From Talinum fruticosum (lineage: Eukaryota; Streptophyta; Magnoliopsida; Caryophyllales; Talinaceae), in contig JAITYX010000004.1 in the NCBI GenBank assembly GCA_021018815.1, positions 744,001-808,000 on the forward strand: DNA of 64,000 nucleotides. Direction: 5' to 3'. The notes under the pieces were generated by a model. The model was not told the origin of the DNA. It did not search any database and saw nothing but the letters and a program-made list of their open reading frames with translations. The position numbers and the translations under genes are program-made. Shown here piece by piece: positions 23,565-34,726 of this stretch; position 1 is the first letter of the stretch; each line of letters begins with the position of its first letter.

Positions 23565-26500
23565 ATCCGTCCTCTGCAACTGTACATATCTGGAAATTTT
23601 CCCCTCCCCTTCTAATTTTCTCTCTCCTCTCTAATTTTTCTTGGATTTTGTTTTGGTAATTTCTCTTATTCGGGGATCCGAGGTTGCCCAATTTTGGGGA
23701 GGTGTTTTTGGATAGCGGGTTATACATGGATGGAGAATTGGTGGAGAGAGAAAGGGAGGGATGGGAAGAAGGGTTTCTGAATCTGGATCTCCCTTGTACA
23801 TGATTGTAAATTTCTCCTACTTTTTCTCGATGAATCTGAGGATCAATGGCATTGCTCAATTTCTGGGCTTGAATTTTCCGATTTCATGTTTCTGATTATA
23901 ATTTATTCATATTTTTTAGTGTTAATTTTCGGCTTGATTATATATATATATTTTAAAATTCTTTAGAAAATTGTGGATTAATTCGTTGTTTGATTTAATT
24001 GAGAAAAAGGATAAATTGAAAATCTGAAACCCATTATTAAGGGATTTGTTTGTAGAACCATCTCTAACTCAAAAGCTTGTTAAAGTTGGGATCTTAGATA
24101 TGCTTCATGCATATATTAAATGTTTAATCTTTTTTTCTTTTTTGCGAACTAACGATTTGATCTTGTGAATATTGTATATAGATCACCAATCTTTTTTTTC
24201 TTTTTTTTTTTGGGGGGTGGTGGGGTGGGGTGGATTTTTGTGTTGGTGTGTGTTGTTTTGTGTTTGGAAAGTTTTGAATATATCTTTATTCCATCATTTT
24301 TTTGAATCATATATTAAGACATTTTGATTACAAAAAGTTATGCTAAATTAAATACATGCAGATTCAACATAGATTTCTAGACATAAGTTAAATACATGCA
24401 AATTCCAACATAGATTTCTAATCGTATGTGACGTATAAAGGTGGATAAAGTATGATTCAAATATACGATTTTGGTAATGATATGTAAATATTTTTCATTA
24501 TTTGAGAGTGCATTCGAGCTTAGGGGACCCCAAACTTGCTAGGCTCGAAGTTTGGATCATGAGTTTGTTACGAGTTTGAGCTCGGCTCGTGGCTCACCAA
24601 GTTGGAAAAATTAAGCTTGAGTACTCTCTTTGCAATTGTAAGATTCGTTTTTCACTTCCTTTTGTAATAGGCAGTATTGTAGTATTTCCTTTTTAAAAAA
24701 TTTTTGAGAGCTTTTAATGGATGTCAATTCGTTATGATTCTTATTTGTTATACTTTGATTAAAAGTACAATTTCTTTCTCGAATATGATATTTATTATAC
24801 ACGTTGTACTTTGCAAACTTTTAACTAATAAATTATCCTTTGTGTATTCATAAATAAAAACACCCATCTTTTTACTTTTTTATCTTTACCACTGAGGGTG
24901 GGTCTAGAGTCAAGTTTATGTACTCAATGACATGATATAATTTAAAAGAGATAGTCTAATATTTTTAGAAAGAAAGACTATATAGAAATATAGATAAATT
25001 TTTAAAAATTAAAATAAATACCATTGAATAAGTTAGACCTTGGTCAATGGTATAGTTTGTATGGCGAGTGTGGTGCCAATTTGCAATAGGAATTGGGGAC
25101 ATAAACTTTAAGTTGAAGCACTAGATTATTGGTAATGGGCCGTGGACCGTGGCTAGTGCCTTAATGATTATCAGAATATACTTAACACCTCCATAAACCA
25201 ATTACATGTGGCCACCTCATATCAATTAAACTAGCTTTTGTTCTTTTCTTTTCTTTGTTGTTAATAATTATCACAAATGACTCTTTGTCTCCCTAATTTA
25301 AACCCAAAAATGCAACAAAAAGTTGAATTGTTGTTCATATTAATAAGAAGAAAATCATAATAGTAAGAAGTACATTGATAAAAAAAATATAAATAAAACT
25401 TGAAAATATACTGACATATTTACATACATACATTTAAATTTCATTTTATCGATAAACAAAAGATGGTTGATGGTTATCATCGGTGAACGCCATAACCCAT
25501 TGTTGAAAATCAAGAAGCTGGGAGTCATTGAGTTGAAAGTCCCAACCCAAAGTTCTTTCTTATGCCCTTTTATTAGTTATTTCCTTTTTATTTTCCTATA
25601 TTTTTAATTAAAATACGAAAAATTGGAAAAAAGCAGTTTAAACAATGGCATACCAAAACACATTAATGATGTTTAATGATATTGTAAGATAGCGCTAATA
25701 TTTTATGGTATTTTTTAATAAATGAGAAGTTTAAAGATAGGCTTAAGTAAGAACTCTATTTATCATATTAAAAAACTATTCTCTCGTTAAGATTGTCGTT
25801 TACAAGTGTTACGAGATAAAAGATCAATTTCGTTTTCTTTTGTCATGTATGCAGCTGAATGACCTTTTACAGATTTTTGAATCTTTTTAAATATCGCATT
25901 ATAAATTTATAACTCGATTTAAGAACCCTTCGCTAATAACTTAGTTACATATTTATACCATATGATTGATTACACTAGATTTGAATGCAATTCTGGAAAC
26001 ATATACACCACTCAAAACTACATAAAAAAAGGGGGGAGAAGCCATCGATTTTGAATTGTTGATATACTATCTATAAATAAATACAAGATTAGATACATTT
26101 TATTTAATTTAATGGAGATTAATTCTATATATGGGCATCCATCACTCATAATAAAATAAAAATAAAAATAAAAATATCTAATTTGTAGATAAAGTCTAGA
26201 GTGGAGCAACCCACTACAGCAAGAGGAGGTTTTTTTTTTTTTTTTTATATAAAAAAATAGTGTTAGGAAGTCCATGACATTGGTAAGATTGTGTTGGCGG
26301 ATCAAAATATCTGAATCTAGCATGAGACTGGATGACCCACCATTAAAAAAATATTGTGAAAAGGTTAATTAAAAAAATGGGGTTAGAGGGGATATGTTGG
26401 TCCATAACCAGTGGGCTGGGCCTACATTAATGGATAAGATGCTGACTCTTCTACTATTAATAATAACCAAATATTTTCTTTATTTTTGTCACTGCTAATA

Positions 26501-26744
26501 TAAGTTTTTAATAAAACTATCTTTTTTATTTTTTATTCTACTTATATCAATTTGTTAACAAATTGACTAAAGTATTGTGTATTTTTTTAATTCCAAGTTT
26601 GATTGAGTCATACTATTTTGGACCTGTTTCCATAAAAAAAAAGATATAAATGGGTACTTGTCACTTAAATGAATCTAGTCTTATTATTAACACTTAACTA
26701 TTAATGATATTATACTTAAAACGGTGATAATTTTACGTGGAAAT
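23565..26744. other. Gene-poor AT-rich region
   Basis: Holds the 3' UTR of the small membrane protein gene, a G-rich patch at about 24211-24235, and a fragment of the GAGCTCGGCTCG-type repeat at about 24505-24600 that resembles the hAT MITE at 44736. No supported gene was found. Confidence 0.55.
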
Positions 26745-27990
26745 TTCAAATTGGACAACCCACATACGACAATAATATAATCCACTGTAATAAACAGAGA
26801 GTACAAAATGATCTTCAAGGGTGACATTCCCAAGGAGATTAATAGTAAAAGAGAGTAACGATCTACGAAAGCATTATGCTTAACGAGATTGACAAAAAAA
26901 GATTACAATCTTTCATCTAAAACTCTTATAAATAAAATACTCTCATAGAAGAAAGGTGAAATAGAAAAGAGGCACCCCGAGGGGCGGTACAAAGAGACAT
27001 ATAGATTCGCCACTCATGCTAAGCGCATAACTAGGTTAAGCAACCAAATATATATATAGAAAATTCATAAAATAACTCTTGATAGCTGCTAAACACAAAT
27101 TAGGTTAAAAATATCCTAAAACCAAGAAGAACCCGCTAACGACAAATGTGGAAATCACATGGATACAGACCAACGAGTCACTTGGAAGCTCGGTAACATT
27201 AAAGAAGAAGAAATAGGTCTAATATGCGCTAGAAATGAAGGAATTTTTGGGCCATGTCCAACCATCTCCATATTGGACCAAAATCAGTAAAGATAAATAC
27301 TACTATTATAAGGACGCTGAAGGGTAGAGTCTCAAAGAACAATTAGTTACACTTTCACCAAAAGAACCCCAAAGGTTAATCATCTCGTTCGAGTGGAAGA
27401 ATGGACATCCCATATACTTGAATTTGAATCTAACTCGGCTACTATGTGAATCAGGTTAGGGTTAGACTCTATATGTATTAATTTGAGGATATAGGTGGTT
27501 GATAAAATCAATCGAACAATGACGGACACATAAACTTTATATTGGAAAATCAAATAAGAAAAACAACAAGTGTTAACAATATAATTCACTATAATATACA
27601 AAGGTTGCAAAACAATATAAAAGGGCAACATCCCCAACAAGATCAATCACAAAAGTGAGTACACCAAGATCTACGAGAGCGATATGCTCAACGAGATTAA
27701 TAAAAGGAAATTACAATCCCTTATCTAACACGCTCATAAACAAAAATTCTCCCGAAGAAGAAAAGTAAAATAGAAAAGCTATAACCTCATAGGTTGGTGC
27801 TAAGAGAAACATAAAGAAGTCACTCATGCCACCTGCTTAATGGGGTTAAATAACTCAATATATATATAGAAAACTCATAAGAAAACAACTCTAAAATAAC
27901 TTTTGTTGGCTATTAATCATAAATTAGGTTAACAATAACCTAAAATAAAAGAGAATTCACTACCAACAAACGCAGAAATTGCATAGATGC
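26745..27990. repeat. Diverged direct-repeat pair (~430 bp units)
   Basis: The segments at about 26745-27170 and 27535-27990 share a series of ordered blocks: ataatccactgtaata / ataattcactataata, gagattgac / gagattaat, the gaagaaaggtgaaatagaaaa type block, gtcactcatgc, aatatatatatagaaaa, and aaattaggttaa-aatat(aa)cctaaaa. Identity looks like about 70% by eye. This could be an old pair of LTRs around a ~360-bp centre or a segmental duplication. No primer-binding site, polypurine tract or coding remains were recognised. Confidence 0.6.
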
Positions 27991-28829
27991 AGCACGGGGA
28001 GTGTCGGAGGACACAGGCAACTTGTGTTGGCTACTAGTGGTGCAAACTCTGTTAGTTCTTTAGGAGACGAGCCATGCTCTGGTAACACTAGTCCATTGAA
28101 TGCTTGCCGTGCTCTGGATTCTCAAATTAAAGAGATGGACAAACATCTCCCATTTTTCTTATAACCATTGAAAATATCTCATTTAAAACTACATCATGAT
28201 CATGTTAAACAATGATAAGAATTAGTCAGAAAGTTTAATTCCGCTCTCCTTCCATTCTCAACTAATTGGGTTATGGAAACAATGAAACTCCCCTACAACT
28301 ATTTTCTTTCATAATAAATATATCACTAGAACTGTATCAACATATTTTATTACTCAATAAATAATATTTCTTAACTTTGGTGTTTGAGAATCACTCAAAA
28401 CAATCCTTTCCCCAGGGGTTGCTAAGGGAAGCCATTGGCATATAACCAATGAGTCCATTGATTCAATTTCGGGTCGGATTATGTTAAGGGATCTAAAATT
28501 CGAGTTGATTTCAATTTTAATTCATGTACTTTTTTATTTGATTTGTTTTCAAATTGGTTGAATTTTGCTCCAATAAATTTACTTTATAAAAAAATGAATT
28601 TAACAAAAAATATTTAGGTCAAGTGATCTTTAATTTTTTGGTGTAGGGAAGTTATAAAGGGCAATAAAATATAATGGGCGAGGAGGAATCAAACCCGAGA
28701 TCTAATGTACTTCATGACCTCAATCTTAAACAATAGGTCATAACTCGAATGGTAAGTGATCTTTAATTAGTAGTCGATCAACCTCAAATTACTTATTTTA
28801 GATATAAATTTTGATAAATTTTCAGATCA

Positions 28830-29340
28830 CTCGGGTCGGGTCTACTTTGACATGTCGGGTTGTAATTGCAATGGGCGATAGACCGGCAAAGCCGACCCGA
28901 ACGACCCAAAACCTAAACCGAACCGACATCGGAAACAGTTGAACCGATTTTGACCCCGAAAACCGAAATAAACCGACCCAAACCGAACCGAACCAAAATC
29001 TAATGAACCCGATTCCGACCCGAACCGAATCGGACCGAATCAATTTAACCCAAATAAAAGTGACCCACCCCACATTTTTTTGAGGATGGACTTTTGTACC
29101 TATAGTGGTACAATTTTGAATCGATTTTGACCTAAAAAGTGACCCGATTACGACTCGATTCGAAATTAACCCGAATCAAACCCGAACGAGATTGACCCAA
29201 AGTTGAGCCGAGACCGAAGTTGACCCGAACCGAAACCGAACAAACCCGAATGAGATCGACTCGAAGTTTACCCAAACCTGAAACCGAATCGGACTCGAAC
29301 AAGATCGGCCGAAGTTAACCCGAACCGAATGAATCGATTG
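28830..29340. repeat. Degenerate ACCCGAACC / GAACCGA repeat tract
   Basis: Dense, irregular iterations of acccga, gaaccg and tgaccc type words run from about 28885 to 29330, ending about 600 bp before the ATG of the PHD-Myb gene. Similar word use occurs inside the MITEs at 20383 and 32326, so this is probably a MITE-derived tract. No terminal repeats or target duplication were found. Confidence 0.6.
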
Positions 29341-29932
29341 CAGGATATAATGGCTGATGTGTTCGAAATGTAAAAAAAAAAAAAAAAAACAGACTCGACA
29401 TAGCCAATCCAGAATATACCCCTCTAATGTCGAAACTGTGAGCTTGGAAGAGAGAGAAGAGAGAGAGAGCGGGTAACTGAGCGCGTGTTCCTCCTGTGTC
29501 GTCTCCGGCGCCATATCCGATTTCTCCGACAAGGTTATACTTGCACAAACCCCTCTTTGGCGTTAGCGGATTAATCTGCAATTTTAACTCATTGAATTTG
29601 CATTATTTCCCCCTACCGAATCTCCTTATGAAATTTGAATTTTTATTTCTTTTTTTTACGAAAATCTTATTGTGAAACTTCAATTCCATTGTCCTCTACC
29701 CCTCTCCCTCCGGGTCCTTTTTGTTTAGCAATTTCATGCCTGCCGCTGATATTGAACGCCCATTTAGGGTTTAGGGCTTATAGCGAATTCCATGGTGAAA
29801 TTGAAATGCCCCAAAATACTTGAGACAGGTTGCAATTTATGTTCACTTTCAATGTTTATGGTGAAAATTTTTGCTGAATTTGGTGAACTGGGTGATACAG
29901 AGACGAGCATTTGGTGGTGAAGCCTCAAGTAG

Positions 29933-32900
29933 ATGGAAGAAGAGGTTTCTGTCAGTGCACTTCCATGGTGTTGGATTATTGAAACACTAGCTAGGTCTCG
30001 GCAAATGGGTGCACCTATTTTATATGGTTCGAGCTTCTTCCATTGATAAATTTCTCGTCTTTTTAAGCTGTTTATGTTCATTTACAGGTGTGTGTCAATT
30101 ATAGTTTGTGTTATGCAGCATTGCTTTCAAAGGCTCCTCCACTATTGGGTAAACCGGGTAAGGAAGCAAGGGAGGCGGTTGCTTTGAGATGTTTGGAGGA
30201 GTTCTTTGGTCATTCCACTGGACCAGTAGATGAGCATCCTGCATCCCACCCATCAAAATCTCGGTTTGATACCTCGGATAGCTTTGAAGATGTTCTTCAG
30301 CGTTTATTGGATGCGGTGACTTGCAGTGATATGAATTATTTACTTGCATTTTCTATTTAGATAATTGAAAGTATTTCTAGGATTGAATGTAATGGGGATA
30401 GAGAAAGATGCTTTGTTTGGGGCAAGCTTTTGCTTCAATGTGACCACTTATATGCAAGAGCTGAAAGTCACTTTAGGGCTATTCTAAAATTTGAGCTTGA
30501 AACCCTTGCTTAGGCAGAATCCGATGTATGAATTTGGATTTGGATTCTGCTTTAATGTGATTTCTAGTAAATTACTCTTATTATCTTACAGAGTTCAGGT
30601 TCCGATCTGCGAAAGGATATGTCGGATGAGTTAAAGTGGGATGTTTGCTCATTTATCAAGCTTAAGAAGGCTAGCCTGCCTATATGCAGTTTAGAACTGG
30701 TAGGCAAGGCTTTCCATATTTTTCTATTGGTTGATTTCAAGAGAAGCAGTGGAAAATTGCAGAGCATTCATTTTCTTTGCCTGTTTTTGTTGAGCAGCTG
30801 CAGAGTGTGATTGTAGAAGGCAGCCACCCACTTGCTGCATACTTGAAGGAACTCCGAGAACTTGCACTTCCAAATCAATCTATGCTAAACGTTCCTTCCA
30901 ATGGTGTTGATTCAGCTTCCACTTTACCAACTCTCAATGAAAACTGTAACTTTGGCCAAGCAGTGCTAGCGGAAGAGTACGGAGATTCTTCAAAACATGG
31001 AACTAGTGACCAACTTGGGCAAGCAAGTTTACCAAATGCCAATTTACCATATTCTGAAAAGGATAAGAGTAATGATCAGGTTCAAGATATTGATGACACT
31101 ACTTGTGATCTGGACAATCATGACCCCCAGTAAAGAAGCTCAAATTGGATAAGCAGGAAGATTTGCAGTCTGAGCAACAGCCTTCAGTTCCTTGTGATGG
31201 TAGTGACATACCTTATGCTGCAAAAGATGGACAAAACCATCAATGCTCAAAAGCAAGTGACAGCCACAAAGGGAAACCCAATGGGGACAATTCGGGTGAT
31301 ATTGGAGAAAATAATATTTATTCTGTTAATCAACCACGAACCTCACATGATAAAGATGTGGATCATCCGAGGGAGACTGACCTTGCCAGGAAAATGCTGG
31401 CCTTCTTCAGTTCTCAAAGTATTGTCCCTGATGATTCCCCTGCAATGACTGAGACAGAGGTAAATCTTTGTATGAAGTGTAATAAAGGCGGTGAATTATT
31501 AATTTGTGGTGCGAATACATGTCCATTAGCTTTTCATGAGAGTTGCTTGGGATGCTCTACCAGCTTCGATGACCAAGGCAAGTTTTACTGTCCTTTTTGT
31601 ACTTATTCCCGGGCTATTTCTGAGTATGTAAGAGCCAAGGAAAAAGTGTCTCTGGCAAGAAAAGAACTATCTCAATTTATGGGAGGGAAAATTAGTTCTC
31701 AAGCAGAACCTGACTCCACAACAGAATTGGGGGAGATGTTGAACAGCAAAGGCAAAAAGAAGATATAAATAAAACAACTGAACGAAAAAATGATGTTAAT
31801 GTTGCAACCGAAGTTCCTAATCCTCGTCAGCTCAGGAGTTCGGAAAATAAACGGCAAACGGTTACAGCCTCCCCTGCCAGTATGGCTGAAAATGCTTTTG
31901 TAGCTGCTGCACAAAATTTTACTTCTCAAGACAGAGAAGGGGCTGAAATAATGGCCCAGCTCGCAAGAGACACAATCAGAATCTTGAATCAAGGGCAAGA
32001 TGGTCATCATTCTGATGGTGGCAACCCTTCACTTGGAAAGGAGAGGATTATTAACACCAGTTTGAAAAGCCCCGGTCGGAAAAGGAAGAAAGAGGCTACA
32101 GGGCATCAAGCTACTGACCTCCATGCAGATGTTGGCTCTGATTCAATTAGTGATTTTGATGGACTATCAGAAGATGAGAAGAATAGGACTAACACTACCA
32201 TATTATCCCCTATGCCATTAAGGTAAGACAATGCTGAGCTCGTTTTTCGTGGTTGCAAGTGGTACTCATACTGTTTAACTGTCTGTTATGGTATGTCAAT
32301 GTAGATTCTGTCTGTTATTTGTCACTAGCGCCGGAAAATTTTCATCCGACCCAATTACCCGAATTCATCCAACCTGAAAAAAACAGGGTCTGGGTATGAT
32401 TTTTTGTCCGAATTTTAAATTTGGACATAAAATTTTCCTATTTTGTTGTCCAAACCCGATTGTGACCCGAATTTATGCTTGTCCGAATTGTACGGCCTGA
32501 AAAAACCGGGTATCGGACGATCATCCGATGATCTATCCAACCCAATTTTGACCCGAACCTGAATTTTTGCCAACACTATTTGTCACCATCTGATGTTTTG
32601 TTATTTGTTGAATCTTTTTACTTGAACGCACGTACCCAGGTTCCATTGTCTTTTGTGAATGTGGTGAGCTGGATACATCGGTGATACGTGATTTGAGTAT
32701 TTGATCTGTACCCTTTTTGTTTTACTGATACTATTTCATTTTCAAGCTTGCTTTATGTTACTTGTTTCAGAAGATGAACTTCCTTTGGGTGTTCTCTTCC
32801 CTGTATTCTCTAGTTATAGATATATCCGAAACGTATGAAGAAAAAAAATCATTGACGGGAAATGCTGGTCATTCATGGCAATACAACATTTTGTGCACCT

Positions 32901-33485
32901 GTCATGTTTTGGTTAAATATTTGTGGTGTCTGCAAGCTTTTGTTGATTGTGCATGAAAGAGTATGGATGGATAAATTTCTGACAGTTTGTTACTCTGCAG
33001 AGAAGTTCCATTAGCTTATCGATCAAGGCGAAAGAAAGTCCCTTGGACAGCTGAGGAAGAAGCAATATTAAAGGTATTTACTAGTTACTTGACAATCTTC
33101 ATCATAAATTCACAAAATTGAAGTTCGGGATACACTTGTATCGATGATCTTAGCTGCCTCTCTTGTCTCTTTGAAATATTCACCAATTCATTTATGTACA
33201 TTGGACCTCTTGGTCCTTGCATAGTACTGCTTTCACAGTACCAAATCACTATCTAACCTCTTATCAGAGAAGAGGATCTGTTGAGGTGCAGCAATAGTAG
33301 TATTTGAATATCACTCTTCCTTTTTGCAGGAAGGTGTGCAAAAGTTTGTTTCTGGGGATAACAGAGCCGTACCATGGAAAAGTATTCTGGAATTTGGGGG
33401 TTCCGTGTTCCAACAAGGCCGAACAGCTATAGACCTCAAGGACAAATGGAGGAATATTATGCGAGGAAGCCCCAAACCCAAATGA
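29933..33485 (+). CDS. PHD-finger plus Myb-like (telobox) nuclear protein
   Basis: Exons: 29933-30026, 30119-30315, 30592-30699, 30798-32222, 33001-33073, 33330-33485 (TGA). The predicted length is 684 residues. The N-terminal part (CWIIETLARSRQ, then LKKASLPICSLEL) matches the plant family recalled as At1g01150 / At1g68030 / TRFL3. A PHD-type zinc finger lies near residues 355-405: CMKC, then CPLAFHESCLGC, then FYCPFC. A lysine-rich GRKRKK stretch (likely nuclear signal) and an acidic DFDGLSEDE patch follow. The C-terminal Myb/SANT domain spans exons 5-6 (KVPWTAEEEAILK to the telobox variant AIDLKDKWRNIMRGS), which in relatives binds duplex telomeric TTTAGGG. Two 1-base losses break the frame: C5 at 31124-31128 and G5 at 31728-31732. 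Restoring them gives exactly 685 codons. A MITE sits in intron 4. The role in telomere or chromatin binding is inferred from the domains. Confidence 0.85.
32318..32586. mobile_element. hAT-type MITE in intron 4 of the PHD-Myb gene
   Basis: The element spans 32326-32578 (253 bp). Its left end is TAGCGCCGGAAAATTTTC; the right end read inward is TAGTGTTGGCAAAAATTC, an imperfect inverted repeat. The octamer TTTGTCAC flanks it at 32318-32325 and 32579-32586. The interior is rich in acccga / catccga words and non-coding. Confidence 0.87.
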
Positions 33486-33902
33486 AGTTGCAACGACCTT
33501 GGTGTGGGGCCTGTAGATAAACTTTCCTTTCTTTTTTAAGTACAATTCATGACCTTTTTAGTGGTTGGTTTTGTTTGTAAGAGGGTCTGGAACCCTCTCT
33601 TTGCAGGCAGGTTTCCTTTTTTATGAAACGATCTCAAGAAGTGTGTATATGGCTTCCCTTTTGTAACATTAACCATGTCCATGACTTTTCCCAGGGAGTA
33701 GGGCCTAGCACGGCTAGTGTAAGTTTGAATTTGGTGGTTTGTCGATGTGGAACCATTCTATTAACCTGTGCATTTTTCACCATGGATGAACCTAGTGAGT
33801 GCGATCGTCTCATAACATCACTTTTCGACTTTTACTTACCATGCATCTCAATTGTTTGAGTGAGTTCTTAGGATCCCAAGTGATTGCTAGTTTAGCTATG
33901 AC
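33486..33902 (+). other. 3' UTR and downstream flank of the PHD-Myb gene
   Basis: No further coding potential was seen. Overlapping short frames on both strands here lack any family resemblance. Confidence 0.5.
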
Positions 33903-34726
33903 TAAGGGGGTGTTTGGTTGGAGGTTTAGGAATAGAATTTAATATCTTTAGCTTTAGGTATCAAGTTTTCATAACTTGTATTTGGTTGAACTTTTAAAGG
34001 AATGGGATTTGATTTTTAAGGGTATCAAATCCCCTCAAATCCAAAGATTTTGATTCCTCCCATTTTTTAGATGCATTAAATCTCATTCCTCCAAGGAATT
34101 AGATTTTCTTTTTCTAAAAAAATATTCATAAAATCCCATTTTCTTCCATTTTTTCATTAAATGCTAATTATTAATAAAATATATTTATGTTTATTTTTAT
34201 TTTATGATATTTAACTTAAATTTTTCAAATGTTACGTAAGTGATAAATTTTATGTAGAAAATGTCACTTTTGCCCATAGATAAAGGTTAACATGAATCTT
34301 ATTTGTTTATTTTAATTGGAGCACGTTATGAAATAATTATTTTTAAATAAAGCTTATGAAGTTCATTTGTTGTCATTTTGATTTTGTTATCATAATTTTT
34401 TTATTATAATGGTATATAATTTTGGTTTGTAAATTTGATAAAAAAAAATAAAGGATTAATTAAAGATAATAAATATAATTTATTTTAAAAAATAAAGGTT
34501 TAGAAGTGGTTCACATTTATAAGGAAAAACATAATTTTAGTTTAGGGAAATGTATTAAAAAGAGTTTTGATTTCATTTCACAACTAAACCAAACATTAGA
34601 AATTGAGTTCCGATTTCATTACTGATATGAGCTAAACACCTGATTTTATGAATCAAGTCTCATTCCATTATTCTCAAATTTCATGTTTCACTTCATACCA
34701 CTACTGGTGAACCAAACAACCCATAA
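33903..34726. mobile_element. PIF/Harbinger-like non-autonomous element
   Basis: The left end GGGGGTGTTTGGTTGG starts at 33906. The right end at 34723, read on the other strand, is TGGGTTGTTTGGTTCA. TAA flanks both sides (33903-33905 and 34724-34726), the typical TWA duplication. The 818-bp body is AT-rich without coding capacity. Its TGTTTGGTT core end matches the element at 21376, but the interiors differ. Confidence 0.65.

Noticed and set aside
23105..23859. Several overlapping frames of 97-141 residues around the small membrane protein
   Set aside because: Serine/proline/arginine-rich products of CT- and GA-rich leader sequence, mostly without an ATG start. Only the 23361 frame has a recognisable family.
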